A stretch of 64,000 nt of DNA. Source: Woeseiaceae bacterium (GTDB lineage Bacteria > Pseudomonadota > Gammaproteobacteria > Steroidobacterales > Woeseiaceae). The position numbers and the translations under genes were made by a program. Of this stretch, positions 18,042 through 26,826 are shown piece after piece. Numbering within the stretch: position 1 is the stretch's first letter; the number at the start of each line of letters is the position of its first letter. The stretch is from NCBI GenBank assembly GCA_028279985.1, contig JANQMR010000015.1, positions 1-64,000 on the forward strand, in the 5' to 3' direction. The notes under the pieces are model-generated. The model had not been told where the DNA came from. It made no database searches and saw nothing but the letters and a program-made list of their open reading frames with translations.

Positions 18042-19148
18042 TCACAAGCTCTTGTTTTTCGATGATTCGATTGAGATCGTCAGAGGCCAGTGATCCGAAA
18101 CCCCGGCGCCACCCGGCATCTCGAAGCGCCAGGGCGTGCCATCGGTTCGCGTCTGGCCCGGCGCCCGATTCGGGATGCGCACGGATTTTTCGTCCAGCCG
18201 CCATGTTGCGTCTTCGCCACGCGCGCCGCCCGGCGACCAGAGAATCATGTCCAGGAACGACCAGTCGTCGCGGGGTGCGAAGTACGAAGTCCCGCGGCAA
18301 GCTTCGCAGCCGACTTCGTGAGCAACGATCCAGTGGGGACGAACGTACCGGGCCAACATGTTCTTGTCGCGGTCTTCGACCGATGTCGTGTTGAAATCCC
18401 CGGCGGCGAACGTCGCCCGGCCCGGCGGTAAGGCTGCTTTGAGCGCGTTCAGGTGCTCGTAAGCCACTTCGCGCATCGGGGTCGGGTGAAACGGCGCCGG
18501 GAAATGCACGGAGAAGCCGGTCAAAAGACTGCCGTCAGGCAGCAGGAAAGTCGCCTCGAGGATGCCGCGGGTGTCGTCCACTCGCGCCTGCTCGACGCGC
18601 GGAAACTCGGGATGGTGCAGCCTCGCCGGTTCGGCGAGCTCCAGTCTGGACAGGAATGCGACGTCGATGCCGCGCCGGTCGTTACCCTCGATCAGGATCG
18701 CGGGGCCGTAAGCCGCGTCGGCGAGGTATTCGGTGCGCAGGCGCTCGAGGATGCCGAGGTTTTCGACTTCCTGCAAGGCCACGATATCGGGTCCCCGTCC
18801 GTCTCCGACCTGCAGGATCGCCCCTGCCACAGCCGAGAGCTTGCGGTCGATCGTCGCATCGCTCCAGTCCCAGTCCAGGCATTGCTTCCGCCAGCGCTCG
18901 ACCTCGATCTTCGCGCACTCGGCTTTGTGCGCCGCCGACCGTTTCGCCGCGATCGGCAGGAAGGTCTTGTCGTCCTTGTCCGGATCGTCGCGATTGTCGA
19001 ACAGGTTCTCGACGTTGAAGGCCATGATCGAAACGCTCGCGACCGGCTCTTCGCCGGGGCGGGCATCGGTGGGCCGCTGGCCCGGGCAGCCGGCAAGCGC
19101 GAGCAGTATCAGCGCGCCGGGGATCCATACTCTGATGTCTTTGCTCAT
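18042..19148 (-). CDS. Exported lipoprotein of the EEP hydrolase superfamily
   Basis: 368 aa with lipobox LAGC (Cys21), so it is attached to a membrane facing the periplasm or outside. Endonuclease/exonuclease/phosphatase motifs appear in order: MAFNVENLFDN (Asn ligand), DIVALQEVEN (catalytic metal Glu), NDRRGIDVAFLSR, ATFAAGDFNTTS (Asp/Asn pair) and GVSDHWPLTISI (catalytic Asp-His). The fold covers DNases, sphingomyelinases and inositol phosphatases; the substrate cannot be read from sequence. Its position among nucleoside genes and TBDRs makes a nuclease or phosphatase for external nucleic acids attractive, as inference. Its ATG overlaps the stop of the upstream propeller-like gene by 4 nt. 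A weak hairpin with T-run (about 17940-17956) may end the transcript. Confidence 0.85.
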   Translation of the reverse strand: MSKDIRVWIPGALILLALAGCPGQRPTDARPGEEPVASVSIMAFNVENLFDNRDDPDKDDKTFLPIAAKRSAAHKAECAKIEVERWRKQCLDWDWSDATIDRKLSAVAGAILQVGDGRGPDIVALQEVENLGILERLRTEYLADAAYGPAILIEGNDRRGIDVAFLSRLELAEPARLHHPEFPRVEQARVDDTRGILEATFLLPDGSLLTGFSVHFPAPFHPTPMREVAYEHLNALKAALPPGRATFAAGDFNTTSVEDRDKNMLARYVRPHWIVAHEVGCEACRGTSYFAPRDDWSFLDMILWSPGGARGEDATWRLDEKSVRIPNRAPGQTRTDGTPWRFEMPGGAGVSDHWPLTISIESSKNKSL

Positions 19149-20107
19149 TCCGGAAACTCACCACTCGTGTCGATACGGATCAAAGGCGGCTGGCGGTGTT
19201 CGATCGTGACGAACACGGTAGCCGCCGTGTCGCCGAAGGCAACGGCCTCGGCATTCGGTATGTTGCCGAGGCCGACGACGGTAGTCGATTCCGCATTCAG
19301 CGCCGCCGGCCAGGTTTCGCCGTCGGCGCGCTCGTAGACGTACACCGCCCGGTAGGTCAGGATCGCGGCGGCCGCGCCGTCCGGCCGGATGTCGAGACCG
19401 GTCGGCTGCCAGTGCCAGTTCCGGGTGATGGGCGCATTCTCGATGTCGCGTTTGCCAGGTTCCGGCAGACTGGTCACCGGACCCAGCCGCGCGGCCGTCA
19501 CGACGCCGTCGCCGTCGGGTCGCAAGGGCACCGAATACAGCACCGGCGGCAGGTCGCGTTTGCTGAGCACCAGCACGGTTTGGCCGGCGATGTCGACGGC
19601 AACCGACTCGGCATCGCGCGGGCCATCCGGATAACGGAAGCGGATTCGCCAGGCATACTCCTGCCGGCGCACCTGCCTTCCATCCGGGTTTGGTTCACCC
19701 GGCGCGGGTTCCTCGACGATGTACAGCGTCAGATGGTCGCGCTTCGCTTCGTTGTCGCCGACATCGGCGACCAGCAGGTAGGGTTTGCCGTCGAGCTCGA
19801 AGCTCGCGAGGTCTTCCCAGTCCACGTTTTCGGCGTTGCCGATGTCGACACGGCCCCGGTTGCCGCCGTCGCGATCGAAGGCATGCAGCCTGGGCGGCGA
19901 ACCGCCGTCGTTGATGGCCCACAACACGCCGTCCGCCCGGTTCGAGCGTGCCAGGCCGCTGGCTTCGATTAGGGACTCGTCCCTGAGCGTGCCCGCCATC
20001 GTGATCTTGGGTCGCTGGCTCTCGGACAGCACGTCGTCCGTGGGCCCGGAACAGGCGCCGACAAACGGCAGCAGGACGGCCGGCAGGGCAGGGATCAGGC
20101 GGTGCAT
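19145..20107 (-). CDS. Propeller-like lipoprotein, function unknown
   Basis: 320 aa with lipobox VGAC (Cys19). Repeated four-strand-like blocks, such as EASGLARSNRADGVLWAINDGG, NVDWEDLASFELDGKPYLLVADVGDN, DAESVAVDIAGQTVLVLSKRD and QPTGLDIRPDGAAAAILTYRAVYVYER, suggest a beta-propeller. The blocks W-E-D-L-A and A-D-V-G-D-N recall secreted phytase- or esterase-like propellers, but I cannot assign a family. It overlaps the EEP lipoprotein by 4 nt, so the two are co-translated and probably act on the same external substrate. A good bidirectional terminator separates it from the TBDR upstream. Confidence 0.72.
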   Translation of the reverse strand: MHRLIPALPAVLLPFVGACSGPTDDVLSESQRPKITMAGTLRDESLIEASGLARSNRADGVLWAINDGGSPPRLHAFDRDGGNRGRVDIGNAENVDWEDLASFELDGKPYLLVADVGDNEAKRDHLTLYIVEEPAPGEPNPDGRQVRRQEYAWRIRFRYPDGPRDAESVAVDIAGQTVLVLSKRDLPPVLYSVPLRPDGDGVVTAARLGPVTSLPEPGKRDIENAPITRNWHWQPTGLDIRPDGAAAAILTYRAVYVYERADGETWPAALNAESTTVVGLGNIPNAEAVAFGDTAATVFVTIEHRQPPLIRIDTSGEFPE

Positions 20108-20193
20108 CGGTTCCTCCGGGATGGTTCGACGAACTCACCGGACAGGACACTAGCCGAGCCGGATGACAGCGGCAATCTCATGCCCGGTAACGA

Positions 20194-20220
20194 AAAGCCC
20201 GGCCACACTGGCCGGGCTTT
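20194..20220. terminator. Bidirectional intrinsic terminator
   Basis: AAAGCCCGGCC and GGCCGGGCTTT form an 11-bp perfect stem with a 5-nt loop (20205-20209). It lies 58 nt past the TBDR stop and upstream of the propeller-like lipoprotein gene on the same strand. Confidence 0.8.
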
Positions 20221-20277
20221 GTCGATCGACGGTTTCCCGGAGTCTATTCCTCTATTCCCGGCGCCTACTCCTGGAGC

Positions 20278-22500
20278 CTAGAACGAACCGAAATTCACCC
20301 GGAACGTCGCACCGACGATCCGCCGGTCGTTGACGAAGCCCGTGTTGTTGTTGAAGTCGATGACGCCCTTGAGGTTCTCTTCGTCGGTGATGTTGCGGCC
20401 GAAGATGCTGGCCTGCCAGCGGCCGCTGCCGGCGATGTAACCGGCGCGCACGCCGCCCTCGTAGGTGCCGCCGCTGTTGAACTCCGCCGTGTCGTAAATC
20501 AGGAACTGCATGTCGCTCTGGTACATCCAGTCTGTGGCGAGAAACAGCTCTCCGGCGGCCAGCGGCACCGTGTACTGCAGGCGCAGGTTGGCGTTCCATT
20601 CCGGCGCGTTGGGCAGGGGATTGCCGTCTACGAACGCGAAGCCGTCGGCATCGACCGGATCCAGCACGGTACAGGCGCCGGAGCCGCAGCTTGCGATCCT
20701 GAGCGCGGGGTCGTCGATCTCGGTGTCGTTGTATCCCACCGCAAGCTGCGCGAGGAGGTTCTCGGCCAGCAGTGCGTCGATGTCCAGGTCGAAACCGAAG
20801 GCCGTGACCTTGTTCGCGTTGACGAGCTGGATCGCGTTGGTCGCGCCGCCGACGGCGGTGATCTGCTGATCGTCCACCTGGTAGTAGAACACGGCGCCGT
20901 TGATCCGGAACCGGTTGTCGGCCAGGGTGGTCTTGAAGCCGAACTCGGTCGAGGTAATCGTCTCCGAGTCGGCGGTCGTCGGCCCGCCGAAAAATGCGAT
21001 GTCACGTCCCTGGATCGATGGCCCGCGGAAGCCGCTGGCGACACGCCCGTAGTAGTTCGTATTGTCGCCGGCGGCGTAGGCGAGGCTCAGGTCCCAGCTC
21101 ACCTGCTCGTCGCTGACGTTGACCGGGTCGCCGACGATCGGTGCCGCGACCGTCGTCAGGTCCTTCTCGTCGCTGGTGAAACGCAGGCCCGCCGTCAGGT
21201 TCCACCGGTCCGCCATGTCGTAACTGAATTGGCCGAATATCGCATAAGCCTCGCTTTCGTGTTTACGGGTCGTCGCATCGACGAAAAACGGATCGGTGAC
21301 GACGTCGAATTCCTCGGTGAAATAGAACAAACCGGCCTGCCAGAACAGTCGCTCGCTGGCATCGGAGGCTAGCCTCACTTCCTGTGTGAACTGGCTCAGG
21401 TCCTCGATGCCGTCCGCCGTCTGCGACTGGAAGGGGATGAACCCCGGACCGTCCGGATTGCCCCCGTCGATGTCGCCCAGGCTGTCGTCCTCCGCGGTCT
21501 CGATCGCCGTGATCGTCGTCAAGCTGAGCCTGTCGTTCAGGTCGAAGTCCAGCCTCAGCGAGCCGCCGGCGGCCTCCGCCCCCTGCGGGTTGTTGTCGCC
21601 CTCGTTGAAGGCGACGACGTCGCGGTCGAAGTTCTCGTTGAGCTCGTCGCTGCCGGTGGTCAGTATGTTGGCGCGGAAGATCTCGGACGTGCCCGAGTAG
21701 TCGCGATAATGCACCTTGAGATGGGCGCTCATGGCTTCGCCGATCATCGTGAGCTGGCCGCGGACCGCGAAGTCCTCGTTTTCGCCCAGTGCGTCGTTCT
21801 CACCCGTGAAGCTGTTGTCGATCCAGTCGTCGCGGCTCAGGCTGAATACCGAAAGGCGCCCGAGCATCGTTCCCTCGGCGTTCAGGCCGCCGCCGACGGC
21901 GCCTTCGAAGTTCAGCGTGCCGGCCTCCCCGACCGTGGCCTGGAAATAACCGTCGAGCGCCTCGCTAGGCCTGACCGAATCGAATTTGATGATGCCGGCC
22001 GGGGTGTTGCGGCCGAACAGGGTACCCTGCGGCCCGCGCAGTACCTCGACCCGCTCCTGGTCGAATATCGGGAAACTCTTCAGTATTACGTTGTCCTGCA
22101 CCACCTCGTCCATGACGATCAGCACCGGCTGCGAAGCCGCCAGGTCGAAGTCCGTATTGCCGAGCCCACGGAGGTAGAAGCGCGGCGCAACCCGGCCGTT
22201 GGACGACTCGGCGTTGAGACCCGGGACGCGCCCGGCCAGGGCCCGGATGTCCTCGCCGCCCTCGAAAATCGTCCTGAGGTCGTCGCCGGTCATCGTCGAT
22301 ATCGAGATCGGCACATCCTGCAGGCGTTCCTCGCGGCGCTGCGCGGTGACGGTGATCTCTTCGAGCACGCCCTCGATTTGATTTTGCGCCTGGGCCGGCG
22401 CGCCGGCGAGTGTGATGCATAGCGCGAGCGCCGCGGGCGCCAGGAATCCCGGCCTGAGCGTCGCGGACTCCTTGCAGATTGTTGTGAATTGGCAACACAT
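20278..22500 (-). CDS. TonB-dependent outer-membrane receptor
   Basis: 740 aa from the ATG complementary to 22498-22500, chosen because GGAG lies 8 nt upstream; the frame stays open 300 nt further but without receptor sequence. The signal peptide ends near APAQA (about residue 39). A TonB box (EEITVTAQRREERLQDVPISIS) leads into the plug domain (GEDIRALAGRVPGL, RFYLRGLGNTDFDL, VEVLRGPQGTLFGRNTPAGIIKFDS). The barrel ends in RVNFGSF with a terminal Phe. This is the iron-complex/vitamin/glycan receptor type common in Sphingomonas-like and marine gammaproteobacteria. The ligand is unknown. It is divergent from deoD, which suggests but does not show a nucleoside-related ligand. Confidence 0.92.
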   Translation of the reverse strand: MCCQFTTICKESATLRPGFLAPAALALCITLAGAPAQAQNQIEGVLEEITVTAQRREERLQDVPISISTMTGDDLRTIFEGGEDIRALAGRVPGLNAESSNGRVAPRFYLRGLGNTDFDLAASQPVLIVMDEVVQDNVILKSFPIFDQERVEVLRGPQGTLFGRNTPAGIIKFDSVRPSEALDGYFQATVGEAGTLNFEGAVGGGLNAEGTMLGRLSVFSLSRDDWIDNSFTGENDALGENEDFAVRGQLTMIGEAMSAHLKVHYRDYSGTSEIFRANILTTGSDELNENFDRDVVAFNEGDNNPQGAEAAGGSLRLDFDLNDRLSLTTITAIETAEDDSLGDIDGGNPDGPGFIPFQSQTADGIEDLSQFTQEVRLASDASERLFWQAGLFYFTEEFDVVTDPFFVDATTRKHESEAYAIFGQFSYDMADRWNLTAGLRFTSDEKDLTTVAAPIVGDPVNVSDEQVSWDLSLAYAAGDNTNYYGRVASGFRGPSIQGRDIAFFGGPTTADSETITSTEFGFKTTLADNRFRINGAVFYYQVDDQQITAVGGATNAIQLVNANKVTAFGFDLDIDALLAENLLAQLAVGYNDTEIDDPALRIASCGSGACTVLDPVDADGFAFVDGNPLPNAPEWNANLRLQYTVPLAAGELFLATDWMYQSDMQFLIYDTAEFNSGGTYEGGVRAGYIAGSGRWQASIFGRNITDEENLKGVIDFNNNTGFVNDRRIVGATFRVNFGSF

Positions 22501-22528
22501 TGGGGTATCTCCAATAAAGAATGGCTGC

Positions 22529-22553
22529 AGTATACCGCCGACGTACCGGTATA
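22529..22553 (-). promoter_or_regulatory. TATACT -10-like box within an inverted repeat
   Basis: TATACCG (22531-22537) and CGGTATA (22547-22553) form an inverted repeat with a 9-bp spacer. On the minus strand the left arm overlaps TATACT (22529-22534), a good -10 hexamer for the TBDR gene about 30 nt from its ATG. No good -35 is seen, so an activator or an ECF sigma factor is possible. It lies in the 221-nt divergent gap shared with deoD. Confidence 0.35.
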
Positions 22554-22721
22554 TCGGCGTTTCACAAGCGTTTCGTCGGCGGTTCGTTAGCGATTCGGCT
22601 GCCACCCGGCGCCGGCCCGAAGTGTGGCTTGCAGACCACGGTTCGTTTTGTGGCAGTGCCAGGGGGCTCCCAATACCGGGATTTACGCGGTAAGGTCTCG
22701 ATTCACCCCGGGCGAGCAACG

Positions 22722-23453
22722 ATGAGCACCAAACACATAAACGCGGCAGCGGGCGACTTCGCTGAAACCGTGCTGATGCCGGGCGATCCGCTGCGGGCAC
22801 GGTATGTCGCCGAGTCCCACCTCGACGGCGCGCGACGGGTGACCGACGTCCGCAACATGTGGGGATACACCGGCGAGTACAAAGGCCTGCCGGTCTCGGT
22901 CATGCCGCACGGCATGGGTATTCCGTCGGCGTCGATCTACGCCACCGAGCTGATCGAGGCTTACGGGGTCAAACGTCTGATCCGGGTGGGAAGCTGCGGT
23001 ACCTCGCACCCGGCCGTCAAGCTTCGCGACATCGTCATCGGCATGGGGGCCTGCACCGATTCGAACGTCAACCGCATGCGTTTCGGCGGTTACGATTTCG
23101 CGGCTATCGCGAGTTTCGACCTGCTGCAAAAAGCCGTTGCCACGGCGCGCGATCTCGGCGTGCGTTACCATGTCGGCAACCTGTTCTCGGCGGACCTGTT
23201 TTACACACCGGACCCCGGGATGTTCGAGACCATGGCGAGATACGGCGTTTACGGTATCGAGATGGAAGCGGCCGGCATCTACGCGATCGCAGCCGAACAC
23301 GGCGTCGAAGCCCTGGCGATCTGCACCGTTAGCGACGATATCCCGTCCGGCGACGCGCTGAGTTCGGACGAGCGCGTCACGACCTTCGACGAGATGATCA
23401 CGGTGGCGCTGGAGACAGCCATTAGACGGCCATTACCTGAGCCGGGCCGATGA
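22722..23453 (+). CDS. deoD: Purine nucleoside phosphorylase (hexameric)
   Basis: 243 aa, close to E. coli DeoD. It splits purine (deoxy)ribonucleosides with phosphate into base and (deoxy)ribose 1-phosphate. Motifs: [11 protein letters not shown] near the start, the phosphate-site [14 protein letters not shown], and the base-binding [10 protein letters not shown] with the late catalytic Asp in TVSDD. The ATG at 22722 follows a weak GGCGAG; upstream in-frame sequence does not fit the family. Its stop overlaps the deoC start by 4 nt (ATGA), showing an operon with deoC and the two ALDH genes. Confidence 0.95.
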   Translation: MSTKHINAAAGDFAETVLMPGDPLRARYVAESHLDGARRVTDVRNMWGYTGEYKGLPVSVMPHGMGIPSASIYATELIEAYGVKRLIRVGSCGTSHPAVKLRDIVIGMGACTDSNVNRMRFGGYDFAAIASFDLLQKAVATARDLGVRYHVGNLFSADLFYTPDPGMFETMARYGVYGIEMEAAGIYAIAAEHGVEALAICTVSDDIPSGDALSSDERVTTFDEMITVALETAIRRPLPEPGR

Positions 23454-24376
23454 GCGTAAGCGCACTCGAAACCAGACCGATCCTGCCGGACCTGAGCAAA
23501 GTGCCGGCGGTCGACGAAGTCGGTGTCGACGAACGGGTCGCGCGGTTTTGCAGCCGGTCGATCAAGACGACCGCCAAGCTCGAGGCCCTGAAGCTCGCAT
23601 TGAGCATGATCGACCTGACGACCCTCGAGGGCCAGGACACGCCCGGCAAGGTCCGTCAGTTGTGCCAGAAGGCGATACACCTGCACGACGCGATGCCGGG
23701 CCTGCCGCAGGTTGCCGCCGTCTGCGTGTATCCGACCATGGTCGGCGTCGCGCGCAAGGCCCTCGAAGGGCACGACATCAACGTCGCCTCGGTGGCGACC
23801 GCCTTTCCTAGCGGCATGGCGCCGCTTAACGTCAAGCTCGAGGACACGCGGATGGCCGTCGCGGAAGGCGCCGACGAGATCGACATGGTGATCTCGCGCG
23901 GCGCATTCCTGGCCGGCGAATACGGTTTCGTGTTCGACGAGATCGCCGCGATCGAGGAGGCCTGCGGCGACGCCCATCTCAAGGTGATACTCGAAACCGG
24001 CGAGCTCGGTACCCTGGACCGGGTGCGACGGGCGAGCGTGCTCTCCATGCACGCCGGCGCGGACTTCATCAAGACCTCCACCGGCAAGATCCAGCCGGCG
24101 GCGACGATGCAGGTGACTCTGGTCATGTTGCAGGCGATTCGCGACTATTTTCGCGAAACGGGACGCCGGGTCGGCATGAAGCCGGCCGGCGGCATTTCGA
24201 ACGCCAAGCTCGCGATACACTACCTGGTCATGCTCAAGGAAACCCTGGGCAACGCGTGGATGACGCCTGAACGATTTCGTTTCGGCGCGAGTTCGCTGGC
24301 CAACGACCTGCTGATGCAATTGATGAAACAGTCCACCGGCGCGTATCAGTCGGCGGACTATTTTTCCAAGGATTAG
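23450..24376 (+). CDS. deoC: Deoxyribose-phosphate aldolase
   Basis: 308 aa, longer at the N-terminus than E. coli DeoC (259 aa), as in other bacteria with the extended form. It splits deoxyribose 5-phosphate into acetaldehyde and glyceraldehyde 3-phosphate. The Schiff-base lysine is Lys208 in [11 protein letters not shown], and the second catalytic lysine is Lys244 in [20 protein letters not shown] and VCVYPTMV are the usual early motifs. It overlaps deoD by 4 nt. The following aldehyde dehydrogenase gene is a natural partner for removing acetaldehyde. The 3' end carries short repeats that also provide the ribosome binding site of the next gene. Confidence 0.95.
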   Translation: MSVSALETRPILPDLSKVPAVDEVGVDERVARFCSRSIKTTAKLEALKLALSMIDLTTLEGQDTPGKVRQLCQKAIHLHDAMPGLPQVAAVCVYPTMVGVARKALEGHDINVASVATAFPSGMAPLNVKLEDTRMAVAEGADEIDMVISRGAFLAGEYGFVFDEIAAIEEACGDAHLKVILETGELGTLDRVRRASVLSMHAGADFIKTSTGKIQPAATMQVTLVMLQAIRDYFRETGRRVGMKPAGGISNAKLAIHYLVMLKETLGNAWMTPERFRFGASSLANDLLMQLMKQSTGAYQSADYFSKD

Positions 24377-24408
24377 TAAGGAAAGGATTTAGTAAGGATT
24401 AGTAATGG
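24366..24408 (+). repeat. Near-tandem AAGGATTAGTAA repeats at the deoC 3' end
   Basis: The last codons of deoC (AAG GAT TAG) belong to a unit close to AAGGATTAGTAA that appears about three times, the middle copy with one extra T. The last copy runs into the ATG of the aldehyde dehydrogenase gene and supplies its TAAGGA ribosome binding site. Confidence 0.75.
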
Positions 24409-25874
24409 CGACCCCGGAAAATACTCTGGCTTTCGACGGCGGCTGGGAATACGCGCCGGCGCCCGAGAGCACGGACCACGTCGAAATCGACAAACGTTAC
24501 GGGCTTTTCATCGGCGGCGATTTCGTCAAGCCGGAAAAGGGCCGCTACTTCGACACGATCAATCCGGCCACCGAAGAGCGCCTGGCGCGGATTGCGGAAG
24601 CCGACGCCGCCGACGTCGATCGCGCCGTCAAGGCGGCGCGCAAGGCTTTCGGTCCCTGGTCCCGGATGAAAGCGGCCGAGCGCGGCAAATACGTTTACCG
24701 GATTGCGCGGATCATTCAGGAACGCGCACGCGAGTTCGCCGCGATCGAATCGCTGGACGGCGGCAAGCCGATCCGGGAATCGCGCGACGTCGACGTACCG
24801 CTGGCGGCGGCGCATTTTTTCTACTACGCGGGCTGGTCCGACAAGCTCGAATACGCGTTCCCGGGCCGGAAAGTAAAGCCGCTGGGCGTCGCCGGGCAGG
24901 TCATCCCGTGGAATTTCCCGCTGCTGATGGCCGCGTGGAAACTCGCACCGGCCTTGGCCTGCGGTAATACCGTCGTTTTGAAACCGGCCGAAACCACGCC
25001 GCTGACGGCATTGAAGCTCGCCGAGGTCATCGCCGACGCGGGATTACCCGACGGTGTCGTCAATATCGTCACCGGTGCCGGTGAGACCGGCGCAGCCGTA
25101 GTCGAACACCCGCGCGTGGACAAGATTGCATTCACCGGCTCGACGGCCGTCGGCCGGGTCATCCAGAAGGCGCTGGCCGGCACCCGCAAGAAATACACAC
25201 TGGAGTTGGGCGGCAAGGCCGCGAACGTCATTTTTGCCGACGCCGCGATCGACCAGGCCGTAGAAGGCATCGTCAACGGCATCTTTTTCAACCAGGGTCA
25301 TGTGTGTTGCGCCGGATCGCGGCTGTTCGTCCAGGAGGCGGTGGCCGACGAGGTCGTCGAGAAGCTCAAGGACCGCATGGAGACGCTGATCGTCGGCGAT
25401 CCGCTGGACAAGAACACCGACATCGGCGCGATCAACTCCGCAGCGCAACTGGAGAAGATCGAGTCCTATCTGGAGATCGGACGCAGCGAGGGCGGCGAGA
25501 TGTTCCAGAGTTCCTGCACCGTGCCCGACACGGGTTACTGGTGCCGCCCGACGATATTCACCGGCGTGTCGCAATCGAACCGCGTGGTCCAGGAAGAGAT
25601 TTTCGGGCCGGTGCTGGCGATCCAGACCTTCCGCAGCTATAGCGAGGCGATCGCCAAGGCCAACAACACGCCCTACGGCCTGTCCGGTGGCGTCTGGACC
25701 GACAAGGGCGCAAAAATCTTCAAGATGACACAGAACGTACGTGCGGGCGTCGTCTGGGCCAACACCTTCAACAAGTTCGATCCGACGTCGCCTTTCGGCG
25801 GCTACAAGGAATCCGGCGTCGGCCGCGAGGGCGGCCTGCACGGGCTGGACGCTTATCTGAGCCTGGAGGCCTGA
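24405..25874 (+). CDS. Aldehyde dehydrogenase, NAD(P)-dependent
   Basis: 489 aa, full-length ALDH. The cofactor domain shows VIPWNFPLLMAAWKLAPALACGNTVVLKPAE and FTGSTAVG; the catalytic Glu lies in LELGGKAAN and the catalytic Cys301 in NQGHVCCAGSR. EEIFGPVLA and PFGGYKESGVGRE close the domain. It starts 28 nt after deoC and probably oxidises the acetaldehyde released by DeoC to acetate, completing deoxyribose use. It is followed after 1 nt by a half-length homologue, with which it may form a hetero-complex (inference). Confidence 0.92.
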   Translation: MATPENTLAFDGGWEYAPAPESTDHVEIDKRYGLFIGGDFVKPEKGRYFDTINPATEERLARIAEADAADVDRAVKAARKAFGPWSRMKAAERGKYVYRIARIIQERAREFAAIESLDGGKPIRESRDVDVPLAAAHFFYYAGWSDKLEYAFPGRKVKPLGVAGQVIPWNFPLLMAAWKLAPALACGNTVVLKPAETTPLTALKLAEVIADAGLPDGVVNIVTGAGETGAAVVEHPRVDKIAFTGSTAVGRVIQKALAGTRKKYTLELGGKAANVIFADAAIDQAVEGIVNGIFFNQGHVCCAGSRLFVQEAVADEVVEKLKDRMETLIVGDPLDKNTDIGAINSAAQLEKIESYLEIGRSEGGEMFQSSCTVPDTGYWCRPTIFTGVSQSNRVVQEEIFGPVLAIQTFRSYSEAIAKANNTPYGLSGGVWTDKGAKIFKMTQNVRAGVVWANTFNKFDPTSPFGGYKESGVGREGGLHGLDAYLSLEA

Positions 25875-25875
25875 C

Positions 25876-26760
25876 GTGGCGACGGCGGCAGAGAAAACAC
25901 GCGAACGCCTGTCGGTCGCAAAGACTTACAAACTCTATATCGGCGGCAAGTTCCCGCGTACCGAGTCCGGACGCTATTTCAAGCTGACGGACAAAAACGG
26001 GGTCGTCGTCGCCAACGTCTGCCGGGGCAGCCGCAAGGATTTTCGTAATGCCGTCGTCGCGGCGCGCAAGGCGCAGCCGGGCTGGGCCGGGGCGAGTGCG
26101 TACCTGCGCGGACAGATTTTGTACCGCATCGCTGAAATGCTGGAGGGGCGCCGCGAGCAGTTCACGGCGGAGCTCAATCGCCAGGGTATTGCCGTGCGTG
26201 CCGCCGAAAAGGAAGTCGACGCGTCGGTCGACCGGCTGGTTTACTACGCCGGCTGGGCCGACAAATACCAGCAGGTGTTTTCGGCGGTCAATCCCGTCAG
26301 CTCCTCACACTTCAATTTCTCGGTACTCGAACCCACCGGGCTGGTCGCGATACTGGCGCCCGAAGACAGCGGTCTGCTGGGCCTGGTATCGAACCTCGCG
26401 CCCGCCATCGTCGGCGGCAACACCGCGGTCGTGCTCGCGTCGGCGTCGCGGCCCCTGAGCGCGATCAGCTTCGCCGAAGTCTTGCACGCTTCGGACCTGC
26501 CCGCCGGCGTTGTGAATCTCTTGACGGGTTACCGCGACGAGCTGACCGAACACTTCGCGTCACACATGGATGTCAACGCGATCGTCTACTGCGACGGCGG
26601 CAAGCGCGCGGCCAGGCAGATCCAGTCGCTGGCCGCAGGCAACATCAAGCGGGTCGTCGAGCGCAGCGGCATCGAGTGGTCCAAGCCGGGCGCCCAGCAC
26701 CCCTACCTGATACGCGATACACAGGAAGTAAAGACTACCTGGCATCCGATTGGTACTTGA
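25876..26760 (+). CDS. Half-length aldehyde-dehydrogenase homologue
   Basis: 294 aa, starting at GTG one base after the upstream ALDH stop, with GGAGG at good spacing. It aligns with the N-terminal cofactor-binding half of ALDH (KLYIGGKFPRTESGRYF, VLEPTGLVAILAPEDSGLLGLVSNLAPAIVGGNTAVVLAS, LPAGVVNLLTG) but stops before the position of the catalytic Cys, and has no LELGG Glu motif. It therefore cannot be an active dehydrogenase alone. The ORF is uninterrupted, has neighbour-like codon use and a tidy end (VKTTWHPIGT), so it may be a maintained regulatory or structural subunit rather than decay. I recall similar ALDH pairs beside deoC in other bacteria. The last codons and stop are duplicated 52 nt downstream. 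Confidence 0.8.
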   Translation: MATAAEKTRERLSVAKTYKLYIGGKFPRTESGRYFKLTDKNGVVVANVCRGSRKDFRNAVVAARKAQPGWAGASAYLRGQILYRIAEMLEGRREQFTAELNRQGIAVRAAEKEVDASVDRLVYYAGWADKYQQVFSAVNPVSSSHFNFSVLEPTGLVAILAPEDSGLLGLVSNLAPAIVGGNTAVVLASASRPLSAISFAEVLHASDLPAGVVNLLTGYRDELTEHFASHMDVNAIVYCDGGKRAARQIQSLAAGNIKRVVERSGIEWSKPGAQHPYLIRDTQEVKTTWHPIGT

Positions 26761-26819
26761 GTGTCGGATAATGCGAATGTTGCAAACCACGCAGCATCCG
26801 ATTGGTACTTGAGTGTCGG
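26742..26819. repeat. 26-bp direct repeat, 52-bp period, over ALDH-like 3' end
   Basis: An identical 26-bp sequence occurs at 26742-26767 and 26794-26819. It begins GCATCCGATTGG and ends GAGTGTCGG. The first copy contains the last codons and TGA of the half-length ALDH gene. The second lies between that gene and the end of the convergent pfkB gene. The 26 bp between the copies is unrelated. Confidence 0.9.
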
Positions 26820-26826
26820 GTCAGTT

